A program made the position numbers and the translations under genes. The notes below the pieces were generated by a model. The model was not told where the DNA came from. It did not search any database and saw only the letters and a list, made by a program, of their open reading frames with translations. Below are positions 8,737 through 17,267 of a stretch of 64,000 nucleotides of DNA, piece after piece. Numbering within the stretch: position 1 is the stretch's first letter; each line of letters begins with the position of its first letter. Source of the stretch: Aquitalea magnusonii (lineage in GTDB: Bacteria; Pseudomonadota; Gammaproteobacteria; Burkholderiales; Chromobacteriaceae). The stretch is from contig NZ_AP018823.1 of the NCBI RefSeq assembly GCF_002217795.2, positions 1,674,001 through 1,738,000 on the forward strand, given 5' to 3'.

Positions 8737-10059
8737 TTAGCGACCAAAGTCGTAGCGCAGACCAAGATTTGCATCAGATCGACGATAGTCGAAAAGCTTT
8801 ATATTGGAGCGTTGGCGAGAGGCGGATACTTGAGCGCGCATGCTCAGTCCGCGGTAAATGGTCCAATTTAGCCCCACGGTCAGATCTTCGAGAATTTCGT
8901 GCCGTTTTTCCATAAAGACCGGGTTGCTATGTTGATAATGGCTATCGACGCGGCCAAACCAGCCGAACCATTCTAGGTTTCTGAACAGTGGACCGGTTGC
9001 CAATAGCCGCATTCCGACCATCTCCCGGTTGCCGTCGGCCCGTCTTACCGTAGCCTCGTCCTGTCCGGCCAGCAATGCCCAGCCAATAGAACTGCGACCA
9101 AGTGGAAAGGTATTGCTGATGCTCAGCACGCTCTCGACAAAACCATCCATGGGTGGCTGTCTGCCCATATAGTGGTAGCTGCCGATATCCAGGCCAATGA
9201 TTGGCCAGCTTGGGGAGTTGCGCACTGCTTGCCAATTCAAACTGCTAGTCAGGGATGTGCGCACCTGTTGGCCTGCTTGAAATAATTGGTCATATTGCAT
9301 CCCGGCAGACCAGTCACCGATGGCCGTGGAATAATTGCCCCGGACAGCCATATTACGATTTTCCGTGGAGAAAACGTGCAGGCGGTCATAGTTTCTGCGC
9401 GTGTCACCCACACTCAGATTCACATCCATCGTCGGTGACAACACCCATTGTCCACGGGCATGCACGGCATTGCCCCAATAGCCATCGCCATTCTGGCGTG
9501 ACAGAGGATTAAGCTGAAAGCGTACATTTCCCAGTCCCGGTACGATGATTGAAGTTGCATCGGTTGCCTGATTGACATTGCTATCGTACCCACGCATCTC
9601 TTCTACGCTAAAACCCCAATGGATACCTTCCGTTCTCATCAGTCCCACAGGGGCGGACGGGGAGGTTTGCAAGGACTTCAGTGTCGCTTCGTTATCACCC
9701 AGCATGAACCATGCTTGTGCTAGCGCACGCCACCCTGCCTTATCCTGCGGGTCCAGCGTGACTGCACGCTCCAGTGGCAATAAGGCGTCTGCGGGCTGCC
9801 CAGCCAGCAGGAGCGCTTCACCCAGTACGAGGTTATTTCTGGGCTTATCGGCACATTGCAGCTCTTGCTGTCGCAATTGGTGGACTACCTCGGTGATGCG
9901 ACCTGCACGCCAATCTGCCTCGGCACTATCCAGCACCGTTTCGCATATGCCAGCCATTGCTTGCGCTGCTGCAAGCATCCCCGCGCTGCACCAGAGTAGT
10001 CGTATCCAGGGAGGTCTCATCAGGTAACGGTTGCGGTGCTCTGCTTCCGATACCTTCAT
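8737..10059 (-). CDS. TPR plus outer-membrane beta-barrel protein (Slam/DUF560-like architecture)
   Basis: 440 residues. A signal peptide (hydrophobic core LLWCSAGMLAAAQAMAG, about residues 20-37) is followed by a short TPR-like helical region (about 40-135, with ALLLAGQPADALLPLERAV and AWRALAQAWFMLG-type repeats) and a C-terminal region of alternating strands ending in LGLRYDFGR, the usual last beta-strand of an outer-membrane barrel. This two-part plan is that of Slam/DUF560 (type XI) transporters, though exact family membership is inference. The ATG overlaps the stop of the FecR-domain gene (ATGA), so the two are coupled and probably act together at the cell surface. An internal ATG at 10020 would shorten the n-region of the signal peptide. 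Confidence 0.65.
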   Translation of the reverse strand: MKVSEAEHRNRYLMRPPWIRLLWCSAGMLAAAQAMAGICETVLDSAEADWRAGRITEVVHQLRQQELQCADKPRNNLVLGEALLLAGQPADALLPLERAVTLDPQDKAGWRALAQAWFMLGDNEATLKSLQTSPSAPVGLMRTEGIHWGFSVEEMRGYDSNVNQATDATSIIVPGLGNVRFQLNPLSRQNGDGYWGNAVHARGQWVLSPTMDVNLSVGDTRRNYDRLHVFSTENRNMAVRGNYSTAIGDWSAGMQYDQLFQAGQQVRTSLTSSLNWQAVRNSPSWPIIGLDIGSYHYMGRQPPMDGFVESVLSISNTFPLGRSSIGWALLAGQDEATVRRADGNREMVGMRLLATGPLFRNLEWFGWFGRVDSHYQHSNPVFMEKRHEILEDLTVGLNWTIYRGLSMRAQVSASRQRSNIKLFDYRRSDANLGLRYDFGR

Positions 10060-11744
10060 GGGCGGCTTACTACCGCTGCACCACCAACTTGCTGTCCGGT
10101 ATTGGTCTGCAGACCATAACTGGTGATGATGCCTTTGCCGGAGTTGCCGATAATCACCCCGGCAGCACTACCTGTTCCTGTTCCGCTCCCACAACCGGTG
10201 CCACTGCATTGCACTGTCAGCGGTAATTTGCCCGCCCGGAACGTGGATAAGTCGACGGAGCCATTGAACTGTGCATCCCATGTGCGCGCCTGGCTATCAT
10301 TTGCATTGAGCTGATATGAGGTAATCCTGATTTGTGGTCCGAATTGCACGCCGATTTGCAAGGCATTGAGTTTTCCTCCCGCGCCGCCGGTTTCATCTGT
10401 CAGTATGGTAGAACCGACCAGATTGCCGAATGTCGCTGTGCCAGACAGATTATTCAATATGGCGCTGTGGGTGATGCCGCCTGGCGCATAAGCAAAATGA
10501 TGAAAATCGACATTGCGGATGGCACCACTGTTAGGGTCAACATCATTACCACCCCCATACAGACCCCAAATGACATCGACGCCATCGACTTTGGCGAAGC
10601 CAAAATCGTACAAAATGTTTACATCTGTGGTGAAGAAGTTAAATCCATTACTGGTATCTGCCACTGCAGATGGCAAACCCCATATTGGATCAAGCACAAT
10701 GACTGATCGATTGCGGCGATGATTGATCGCTCCGCCGACTCTAACCTCATTCCCGTCCAGGTCCTGACTTGAGCCAACATAGGCTGAGCCTCTCGGAGCC
10801 TGCGTTGTTGTGTCGACATTTTGTACAATCTTATTCAGTGGCTTCAGAAAAATGGCAGCCGCTCCCGCATCATCCGCACTATTCAATTGATTGCTCACTG
10901 TCTGAGCCACGGTTGAGTGGATAAGCGCCGCCGGCAAATGCGGCAGCAATTGTGGCGCTCCGCCTCCCAGAGGAACAAATCCAGACTGGGATGGATCCAG
11001 GTCAAGCGAACCGGAACTGCTGCTTAGCGTAGTGCCACCGGTGAGTACCCGGTTATAGGTGCCTGCTGCCACGCCAGGCTGAGCACGTGGAACATGAAAG
11101 ACCTCGTGCGAGGTGCCCCTCACGCCAATCTGTGCCAACGGTGTATGCAAGGCATACAGCTCTTTGTGGAGATGGCCGATGCTGCCGGTAATCGCATGTA
11201 CGCTGCCCCAGGCTAATGTGGCCGAGAAGCGCTCACTACCATCCATATTGTCCGGGAAGACAAAGCGATCAAGATGCAAGCGGCTATGTGAACGCAAATC
11301 CAGTCGGCCTCCATCTGCCATCGCCAGTTGCACCAGGCTGTCCTGTCCGGCATCGATACTGTCCCCTTCACAGACCGGTTGGCCTGAGCTGAGCTTGCGT
11401 GCTCCACCCACACTGTTTTCCGCCAGTACGGTTCCGTGGGCAAACATTACGCGTCCTGCGAACGGTACCCGGACTGGTGCGCCAGTTCCTCCGATGCCGC
11501 CGCTGCCATTGGCAGCCAGTGCCGGGGGGGTCGGCGCACCGCTGCCGCCGATGCCACCTGTGCCCTTGGCGGACAATGCCGGGGTGGCCGGGCTGCCAGT
11601 GCCGCCGATGCCACCGCGGCCGGTATCACTCTCCAGCACAAGTATCTTGTGTGAAACCGGATCGATTTCACACACCGGTGCCGCCATTGCCGCGCCTCCC
11701 ATTAGCGCGAGCATCAGTAGGCTAAGCCTAGCGAGCTTGTTCAT
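10056..11744 (-). CDS. Exported FecR-domain protein with GGIGGTG repeats and C-terminal barrel-like domain
   Basis: 562 residues from the ATG at 11744, preferred because GAGG lies at a good distance; an in-frame ATG is 12 bases upstream. Order: signal peptide (residues 1-22), three GGIGG(T/S)G(A/S)P repeats at about 44-92, a FecR-like domain at about 100-230 (VCEGDSIDAGQDSLVQLAMA, ELYALHTPLAQIGVRGTSHE), then a beta-rich region ending in SAAGVIIGNSGKGIITSYGL, which resembles the glycine-rich strands of the TbpB/Slam-cargo beta-barrel. There is no lipobox, so it is periplasmic or released. It lies between a DUF6502 gene (overlap) and the TPR/barrel gene (ATGA overlap). FecR family members normally sense or bind at the periplasmic face; here it looks more like cargo. 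That reading is inference. Confidence 0.65.
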   Translation of the reverse strand: MNKLARLSLLMLALMGGAAMAAPVCEIDPVSHKILVLESDTGRGGIGGTGSPATPALSAKGTGGIGGSGAPTPPALAANGSGGIGGTGAPVRVPFAGRVMFAHGTVLAENSVGGARKLSSGQPVCEGDSIDAGQDSLVQLAMADGGRLDLRSHSRLHLDRFVFPDNMDGSERFSATLAWGSVHAITGSIGHLHKELYALHTPLAQIGVRGTSHEVFHVPRAQPGVAAGTYNRVLTGGTTLSSSSGSLDLDPSQSGFVPLGGGAPQLLPHLPAALIHSTVAQTVSNQLNSADDAGAAAIFLKPLNKIVQNVDTTTQAPRGSAYVGSSQDLDGNEVRVGGAINHRRNRSVIVLDPIWGLPSAVADTSNGFNFFTTDVNILYDFGFAKVDGVDVIWGLYGGGNDVDPNSGAIRNVDFHHFAYAPGGITHSAILNNLSGTATFGNLVGSTILTDETGGAGGKLNALQIGVQFGPQIRITSYQLNANDSQARTWDAQFNGSVDLSTFRAGKLPLTVQCSGTGCGSGTGTGSAAGVIIGNSGKGIITSYGLQTNTGQQVGGAAVVSRP

Positions 11745-12561
11745 CGGAGGCCTCATGATAGAAATACACCCCGAAATTAAAGCGCTCGCCTTGTTCTACC
11801 TCATCGCCATTTGATTCGAGCATTTGCTGCGCCAGCCGGTTTACCTCGTGCAAGGCATCCATTGCGCGTTGCGTGGCAACTGCCTGCAAGACCGAGATTT
11901 GTTCTGGTGTCAGTCCGTCATAGAACACGCAGCGTTCCATGAAGGGGGAGGGCATTTCACGTAAATTGGCCCCGATGGCGGCCAGGTGGTCATGTACATT
12001 GCGCCCCATGAATTCAAGCTTGTCCTGGGTGCTGGCCAAGGGTACCGCCGTGCTCGCATGCAGATGAACGCCATCGTTTTCATCCAGGCTCACCACTCCA
12101 GCATTCAGCCACTCATCTAGCAGCGCTCGCGGACGGATGTCTTTACTGACTGACTGCACCAAGGTTTCAAAAGACACCTCATGCCCAGGGCGGGCAAAGC
12201 GTGGCAATACGCGCGCCTGCTGCTGCTCATCAAGATAGCGGGCATCACCTGTCCAGCGTCCAAGTACCTGTGCCGCCAGTGGTGCATCAAGAGCTGCCGG
12301 TTTCGGCCCATCACTGCGCAGGCGTTTGACATCTTTACGATGCACACCGGTTATCAGACTGATACGACTGTCGGTCTGCGCCTTGCCTTGCAGCCTGAAA
12401 TGACGGTCCGCGACATGCACATAGCTGGCTTTGAGCAGCTCGATCTGTAATGGATAACTCACACCATGATCCAGTAGGAGCCGAACCAGTGGCTGCAGCA
12501 TGTGTTCGATGGTGCTGAGAAATTGCCGTTCAGTATGTGGAACAGGTGGCGTATCGGGCAT
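11728..12561 (-). CDS. DUF6502-family protein
   Basis: 277 residues, cytoplasmic, no signal peptide. The first 100 residues match the DUF6502 pattern: LVRLLLDHGVSYPLQIELLK, a ligand-like segment with YVHVADRHF, then SRISLITGVHRKDVKRLR, which reads like a helix-turn-helix. The C-terminal half is helical, with VATQRAMDALHEVNRLAQ. Members of this family often sit beside genes whose products carry GGIGGTG repeats, as here, but no function is established. The 3' end overlaps the FecR-domain gene, so the three genes form one operon in which this is the likely first gene and possible regulator. Confidence 0.7.
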   Translation of the reverse strand: MPDTPPVPHTERQFLSTIEHMLQPLVRLLLDHGVSYPLQIELLKASYVHVADRHFRLQGKAQTDSRISLITGVHRKDVKRLRSDGPKPAALDAPLAAQVLGRWTGDARYLDEQQQARVLPRFARPGHEVSFETLVQSVSKDIRPRALLDEWLNAGVVSLDENDGVHLHASTAVPLASTQDKLEFMGRNVHDHLAAIGANLREMPSPFMERCVFYDGLTPEQISVLQAVATQRAMDALHEVNRLAQQMLESNGDEVEQGERFNFGVYFYHEASDEQAR

Positions 12562-12673
12562 GGCTGTGGACGCAGAAAATGTTCAGACAATTCTAGCATG
12601 CTTATTGATGTGTGAAAAATTCCCACGTATAGTTCTGAAAAACGCGGGAATATTTCCCACAAAGGAGCGAATT

Positions 12674-13723
12674 ATGCTGAGCACGCTGTGGAATGCCACC
12701 TATCTGTATGGCCATGACAGAAACAAGATCTGCCTTCTGCGCCGCACCAAGTTCCTGTTGCGCGCACTGATTCAACTGCCTCACTCGGCACAATGGTTCC
12801 GCTTCTTGCAAGAACAGCCGGAGCTGGCCGCAGCGCTGCCGCAACAGCGGCAATGGCTGCACAAACTGCAGCGTCCTTATTTGTGTGCAGACTATGACAG
12901 CCATAACAAGCTGCAACTGCTGCATCAGCACTTTTCCTTGTTCCTGGAGCGCTTGCCTGCCGCGTTGCGTTCGTCATTGCTGCAAAATCAGGTGCTGCGA
13001 ATGGCCTCGATAGCAGGCAAGAGTGGCATGCGCTACCACATCAAGCTTTCACTGACGCAAACAATGGATAAAGAAGGTGAGCTGATGCTCACACTGGAGG
13101 AGGAGTCCAGCCGATACCACCTGGCCACGCTAGCCTTTTCCTTTGGCACCGATCAGGAAAAGATGGCCAGAATCTATATCGGCTGTTTGCAGGGACCAAG
13201 GCATCAAGGCGGGCGGGAACATTTTCGCGCGGTCACCAAGGATCTGCATGGTTTGATGCCCAAGGTATTGCTGATGAAGGCCTTGTATGCGCTGGCGCGT
13301 CCAATGGGCATAGATACTGTACTGGCAGTCAGCAACCGCTCTCATGTACACCAGGCGGCCTGGCATCGCTACACTGCCATTCAGGCAGATTACGATGCGT
13401 TCTGGATGATGCTGGGCGGCTGCAGACTCAATGATAGGCACTTCCAGCTCAAAACCAGCGGTATAGAACGTCCACTGGCAGACATCCCCGCCAATAAACG
13501 TGCGCAATACCAGCGACGCCGTGAGCTTGAACACAGCATTGCGCAACAGTTCACCGCGTTCTGGCCGGCAGCGCAGGAGGTAAACTCCGCTCAAGCCGCC
13601 AACTGCTCAATACCGGCAGGTTCAGCCGCCTCCGGTGCAGACTGCGCTGACCTTTGCAGTAACAGCCGGCCGCTATCGCCGCAAACCAGCCCTGGCCATG
13701 AGGTGGTTCTGAGACTGGCTTAG
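12674..13723 (+). CDS. VirK/YbjX family (DUF535) protein
   Basis: 349 residues from the ATG at 12674, chosen for the AAAGGAG site eight bases upstream; an open frame extends 5' but without a plausible start. It shows the DUF535 order: an N-terminal helical part (RTKFLLRALIQLPHSAQW), a middle strand-rich part with ATLAFSF and IYIGCLQGPR, and a conserved MPKVLLMKALYALARPMG block, then VSNRSHV. VirK/YbjX proteins are linked to outer-membrane or virulence-factor handling and antimicrobial-peptide resistance in enterics; the mechanism is unknown. The last 45 residues are low complexity and probably unstructured. It diverges from the DUF6502 operon across about 110 bases. Confidence 0.8.
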   Translation: MLSTLWNATYLYGHDRNKICLLRRTKFLLRALIQLPHSAQWFRFLQEQPELAAALPQQRQWLHKLQRPYLCADYDSHNKLQLLHQHFSLFLERLPAALRSSLLQNQVLRMASIAGKSGMRYHIKLSLTQTMDKEGELMLTLEEESSRYHLATLAFSFGTDQEKMARIYIGCLQGPRHQGGREHFRAVTKDLHGLMPKVLLMKALYALARPMGIDTVLAVSNRSHVHQAAWHRYTAIQADYDAFWMMLGGCRLNDRHFQLKTSGIERPLADIPANKRAQYQRRRELEHSIAQQFTAFWPAAQEVNSAQAANCSIPAGSAASGADCADLCSNSRPLSPQTSPGHEVVLRLA

Positions 13724-14037
13724 CCATTGGGTATGGCCCCATTCAGCATGTAACAAGCCCATGCAAGATTGCGGCTGGATATCGCATCCTTCCGGCGTCA
13801 CCTTCATCTACCGATATGCGCGGACAAAGCCGTGCGTGTCCTCGCTTTGTCGGCCCCGATCATGACGCGGGAAGCTGGTCGGCAAACAACAGCCAGCGTG
13901 CTGGCTGCCACATCAGCTTGGCCAGAGCCCACGGCGGTGCTGGCGCGCATATTGACCACCAGACCGATGGTCTGCCAGCACCTCATCCAACAGGCTTGAC
14001 TGCGCAGGTGCGGCACTACTTTTGCGCTGGGGCTTGA
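13724..14037. other. No supported gene, left part of mosaic region
   Basis: Several overlapping open frames exist on both strands, but none shows a ribosome-binding site with a convincing product. This seems to be the decayed left shoulder of the accessory region. Confidence 0.35.
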
Positions 14038-14199
14038 CCATCGCCACCACCCGGCCTGACCCGTCCGCTGCCGACTATTGTGCTACCCAACAGCAATAAC
14101 TGGGACGACCTCGTGCAGCGCTACCGGCAACGGGCAGCGCTGTACCGGCAATGCATGGTGGAAAGAGTGCAGTTACTGTCGGCGGGGCGGCAGAAATGA
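14038..14199 (+). pseudogene. Possible phage Rz1/spanin-like remnant
   Basis: An open frame without a start, immediately after an in-frame TGA at 14035. It encodes a proline-rich start (PSPPPGLTRPLPTIVLP) followed by NNWDDLVQRYRQRAALYRQC and ends at 14199. The proline-rich, single-cysteine style recalls Rz1-type outer-membrane spanins of phage lysis cassettes. It is short and lacks a signal peptide, so at most it is a remnant. Confidence 0.3.
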
Positions 14200-14254
14200 A
14201 AAAGCGCAGCCTGGCTGCGCTTTGCTATGCATGGTTAATGAATGCCTGGGCTGA

Positions 14255-14956
14255 TTAACGATCAAGCCAAGGGGTGCCAGCAATTTCAGGTTGGGCATCA
14301 ACGAGAGAAATTTTTGACTTCACTGTTGCTCCGATATTTCTCACCACATCAAGCAGTGTTTTTTCGGTCCACTCTTCTGGTGTCCCAACCATGGAGTTGG
14401 CCATATCACGGCTGATTTGCATCAGGCCACCTTCCGATTTGGTAAAGACAGCGTATTCATTCAATTGGAAACCAGACTTGTACTGGTAAAGGCAAGCATA
14501 GATATTGAGATTATTACTGCCACTGATATTGCGGATGGCATGGCTGGTCCAAACCGCGCCATTACACTTGGCAACCTTCATGGAAATGGCACCGGCACCG
14601 CCGGCAAATGCGGCAAGACCAGCCAGGTTGCCATTGGCAAACGGATCTACCAAATCAATCCGGCCAGGTTTCTCAGGCAATTCACTGCTCGTGACGATTG
14701 GCATGGCCTCTTGGGCTCCATTGACATTCTTGCCCAATCCATTGCTAGCCGCTTTGGCAACTTGCTGGCGTGTTGCCGAGGTCTGGATATCATAAATACG
14801 ATAGTACTCAACCGAAATTTTCTTTTCAGCCAGATAGTTATTCATGGTTCCACATGCAGAAAGCGATGCAGCAATAGCGATGGCAACCACGGTTTTTTTG
14901 AATGTTATTGAGTATATCCCTGAATTTTGTAATGAATTTCCCCGCAATGAAAACAT
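14255..14956 (-). CDS. Putative lipoprotein of unknown function
   Basis: 233 residues. A long n-region leads into the hydrophobic stretch TVVAIAIAASLSAC, with lipobox LSAC and lipidated Cys35; a shorter start inside the n-region is possible. The mature part includes a glycine/alanine-rich segment (NLAGLAAFAGGAGAISMKVAKC, about residues 111-132) that recalls a turn or membrane-proximal loop, and a C-terminal domain with TKSEGGLMQISRDMANS. I do not recognise the family. The 5' flank (14957-15010) is strongly AT-rich and likely holds the promoter. The gene stands alone at the edge of the mosaic region. Confidence 0.6.
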   Translation of the reverse strand: MFSLRGNSLQNSGIYSITFKKTVVAIAIAASLSACGTMNNYLAEKKISVEYYRIYDIQTSATRQQVAKAASNGLGKNVNGAQEAMPIVTSSELPEKPGRIDLVDPFANGNLAGLAAFAGGAGAISMKVAKCNGAVWTSHAIRNISGSNNLNIYACLYQYKSGFQLNEYAVFTKSEGGLMQISRDMANSMVGTPEEWTEKTLLDVVRNIGATVKSKISLVDAQPEIAGTPWLDR

Positions 14957-15215
14957 AATGGCATAAAAATGACAATTAAATCACTTTAAACAATTTATAT
15001 TTATAAATAGCGCTATTTTGTAAGCTCATCCCTGGTTGGCAGCATGAAAAAGGCGCTACGGCGGCAGCGCCTTGAGGCAATGGACATTGAATATGCTGAC
15101 GTTCCCCCCTCCGTCACAATCTCCACTAGCGGCATAGCAGACCAAGGATGGCCGGGCTGGCTGCGCAGCTTGTCGAAGCCTGCATAGCCAAAGTCATTCA
15201 AAAAGGCAGGCCCGG

Positions 15216-15330
15216 ACAAAGCGAACAAGCGAACGAACGCGAACAACAACCGAACACGTTCGCACCGGGCTACCGAACGAACCGAAGACACACCCTTTAG
15301 GGGTGTTCGCTGTTCGCCCCGGCGTTCGCT
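15216..15330. repeat. Cluster of GTTCG/CGAAC pentamers
   Basis: About eleven copies of CGAAC or GTTCG lie within 115 bases, some in tandem (GCGAACAAGCGAACGAACGC) and the last three inverted relative to the first. No protein is supported here. The pattern resembles an iteron-like or protein-binding control region of a phage or plasmid-like element, just upstream of two small phage-style genes. Confidence 0.5.
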
Positions 15331-15410
15331 ACTGACAGATTGAAATTTTCAGATTGGCCGGGCTGGCTGATTGTGGGCAACAGGCAACGAAGTTTGAAGA
15401 GGAATTGAAA

Positions 15411-15677
15411 ATGGATAACCAAGAATATTTCAAAGACATTGACCGCGAAATTAAGAAGCTTGGATGCGTATCAACGTTGGTCATTCTCGAATCGAAGTGG
15501 ATTGCCTGCGAAGTATTCCGCAACGCTGAATTTTACCCGTCGGTTTTGCAAGTGCTGACGCACCTTACGGCGCAGCAATTGAACGTTTCCGACGTTCAAG
15601 AGCATTACGCACAAGACGAAGTGCGCAGGCGCGTAAATCGCGAAATTGATGCCGCCCTATCTGCACAACGTAAATGA
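15411..15677 (+). CDS. Small hypothetical protein, phage-like neighbourhood
   Basis: 88 residues from the ATG at 15411, which follows GAGGAATTGAAA. The sequence is acidic and helical (FKDIDREIKKLG, VLQVLTHLTAQQLNVSD) with no signal peptide or membrane segment. It is followed after 17 bases by another small gene and then by a third that overlaps it, a packing typical of phage accessory genes. Function unknown. Confidence 0.5.
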   Translation: MDNQEYFKDIDREIKKLGCVSTLVILESKWIACEVFRNAEFYPSVLQVLTHLTAQQLNVSDVQEHYAQDEVRRRVNREIDAALSAQRK

Positions 15678-15694
15678 TTTTGGAGCATACCCCC

Positions 15695-15888
15695 ATGAAT
15701 AACGATCAACTTTTGCAGCCCGAAGACGCGCAGGGCCGCGCCAGTGTTGAAGATGACGTGGCCCCCCCGTCCCCAAGCAATACGCACGCGCCAAGCTGGC
15801 AAGCGCAACCGACGTTAGCCGGGAACTGGCAAAGCTGTACCGCGAAGCCCGTATCGAAGCTTTGGAACAGTGCGGGAGTTTTCACTAA
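15695..15888 (+). pseudogene. Small phage-like gene broken at a C7 tract
   Basis: From the ATG at 15695 the frame reads MNNDQLLQPEDAQGRASVEDD and then meets a run of seven C (15762-15768). Beyond it the original frame gives a poor product, while the frame one base back reads a well-behaved helical end (ARAKLASATDVSRELAKLYR, ending at a TAA at 15886-15888 that overlaps the next ATG). One extra C would restore a 64-residue protein. The true stop overlapping the next start supports the repaired reading. Function unknown. Confidence 0.55.
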
Positions 15889-16250
15889 TGGCACGCTTCG
15901 GACTTAAAAACCGGCTGGCGAAGCTTGAAAACAAGCGGTTTGCCGAATACGGAACACAACTTGCGGTCGAGTATGAATGTGACGCCAGTAGCACGCCCGC
16001 AGACGCTTTCATGCGCGATTGGCTAACCGAGCGTGGTTACCCTGTGGCCGAAGTCGCCAGCCGCCTCGGCGTATCTGCCCACAGCCTGTATCAATGGCTG
16101 AAACGCTTCGACCCCAAGCGCGCCCAACCGGCCGAACCCGCAGACCAGCAAGCCGAAATACGACGTCTCAAGGCAGAGCTCAAACGGGTCACCGAGGAGC
16201 GCGACATCCTAAAAAAGGCCGCCGCATACTTTGCCAAGGAGTCCGGGTAA
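15888..16250 (+). CDS. Chimeric ORF: phage-like N-terminus fused to IS3 transposase OrfA
   Basis: 120 residues. Residues 1-43 (MARFGLKNRLAKLENKRFAE onward) belong to a small phage-like protein. From about residue 46 (TERGYPVAEVASRLGVSAHS) the sequence is the helix-turn-helix and leucine-zipper part of an IS3-family OrfA, ending KKAAAYFAKESG. The join is at about 16020, where the left end of the IS is missing. The ATG overlaps the stop of the previous gene, so the original phage gene's translation signals now drive the transposase frame. A slippery A6G (16211-16217) remains for making OrfAB. Confidence 0.7.
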   Translation: MARFGLKNRLAKLENKRFAEYGTQLAVEYECDASSTPADAFMRDWLTERGYPVAEVASRLGVSAHSLYQWLKRFDPKRAQPAEPADQQAEIRRLKAELKRVTEERDILKKAAAYFAKESG

Positions 16251-17140
16251 GGTATGCCTTCATCCGGGCCCATGCGCAGCAGTTCCCTATTCGACGGCTG
16301 TGTCGTGTTATGTCGGTGCATCCCAGTGGCTACTACGCCTGGAAAGCGTCACCGTACTCACCGCGAGCTCGAGAAGACCAGCGCTTGCTGGGGTATATCA
16401 AGCAGGCATGGCTCGAAAGTGGCGGTGTCTATGGCTATCGCAAGGTGCATGACGACATGCAGGCTCAGGGTGAGCGCTGCGGCAAACATCGTGTGGCACG
16501 GCTGATGAAGCAGGAAGGCTTACGTTCGCAGACGGGTTACCACCGGCGTCCTGGGCATTACCGTGGCCGCCCGGCAGTGGTGGCACCTAACCACCTGCAA
16601 CGCCAGTTCACCGTGAATGAACCGAATAAAGCTTGGGTGACCGACATCACTTATATCCGCACGCATGAGGGGTGGTTGTACCTGGCGGTGGTGCTGGACC
16701 TGTTCTCGCGGCAGGTGATTGGCTGGTCGATGCAGTCACGTATCGATAGAGAGCTGGTGCTGAATGCCCTGTTGATGGCGGTATGGCGACGTCAGCCCAA
16801 GCAGGAGGTACTGGTGCATTCCGACCAAGGAAGTCAGTTCAGTAGCTACGATTGGCAGGACTTCTTGAAAGCTCATCGCTTGGTGCCCAGCATGAGTCGG
16901 CGTGGGAACTGCCACGACAATGCCGTGGCAGAGAGTTTCTTCCAGTTGCTGAAGCGGGAGCGCATCAAGCGCAAAACCTATCACGACAGGGAGGAGGCCC
17001 GGCGGGATATCTTCGATTACATCGAAATGTTCTACAACCCGAAACGCCGGCATGGTTCCGCAAACGGGCTATCGCCGGTAGAGTTTGAGAAGCAATATTT
17101 CCAACGGCTCAAGAGTGTCTAGAGAAGCCGGGGCGATTCA
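16020..17140 (+). mobile_element. IS3-family insertion sequence, left end deleted
   Basis: The right terminus is visible as GCCGGGGCGATTCA ending at 17140, whose complement begins TGAATCGCCCCGG as IS3-family ends do. No matching left inverted repeat is found near 16020 or further upstream, and the OrfA start has been replaced by phage-like sequence. The element therefore cannot move on its own. It lies between phage-like genes and a truncated gene of a toxin operon, so it probably took part in a deletion joining the two. Confidence 0.8.
16217..17122 (+). CDS. IS3-family transposase OrfB (DDE integrase core)
   Basis: The downstream half of an OrfAB transposase, reached by a -1 frameshift at the slippery A6G (16211-16217). 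It contains the HTH_21 part (ESGGVYGYRKVHDDMQ) and the rve core with the three acidic residues: WVTDITYI, the VHSDQGSQFSS motif, and NAVAESFFQLLKRE, spaced as a D-D-35-E site. The C-terminus RRHGSANGLSPVEFEKQ is the standard IS3 ending. The catalytic part looks intact although the element lacks its left end. Confidence 0.85.
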   Translation, partial: GRRILCQGVRVRYAFIRAHAQQFPIRRLCRVMSVHPSGYYAWKASPYSPRAREDQRLLGYIKQAWLESGGVYGYRKVHDDMQAQGERCGKHRVARLMKQEGLRSQTGYHRRPGHYRGRPAVVAPNHLQRQFTVNEPNKAWVTDITYIRTHEGWLYLAVVLDLFSRQVIGWSMQSRIDRELVLNALLMAVWRRQPKQEVLVHSDQGSQFSSYDWQDFLKAHRLVPSMSRRGNCHDNAVAESFFQLLKRERIKRKTYHDREEARRDIFDYIEMFYNPKRRHGSANGLSPVEFEKQYFQRLKSV

Positions 17141-17267
17141 CAACGACCCGGCGGCAAAAGATCCGCTGCATGAAGGCGGATTGGACGAATTGATGGCCAG
17201 CAGTCACGGCGAGATCGAAAAAGAAGCGGCCCAATATGCGGCACAAGACAAGACAGGAATGATTTGA
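17141..17267 (+). pseudogene. 3' remnant of a gene cut by the IS
   Basis: The last 41 codons or so of a gene whose 5' part was removed by the IS end: NDPAAKDPLHEGGLDELMAS followed by an acidic helix and a stop that overlaps the next start (TGATG). Its place just before a toxin gene suggests a T6SS adaptor, PAAR or chaperone gene, but too little is left to identify it. Confidence 0.45.

Noticed and set aside
15013-15291. 92-residue minus-strand frame through the GTTCG cluster
   Set aside because: Its N-terminal half is made by the pentamer repeats and it lacks a ribosome-binding site; a partial phage gene cannot be excluded but is not supported.
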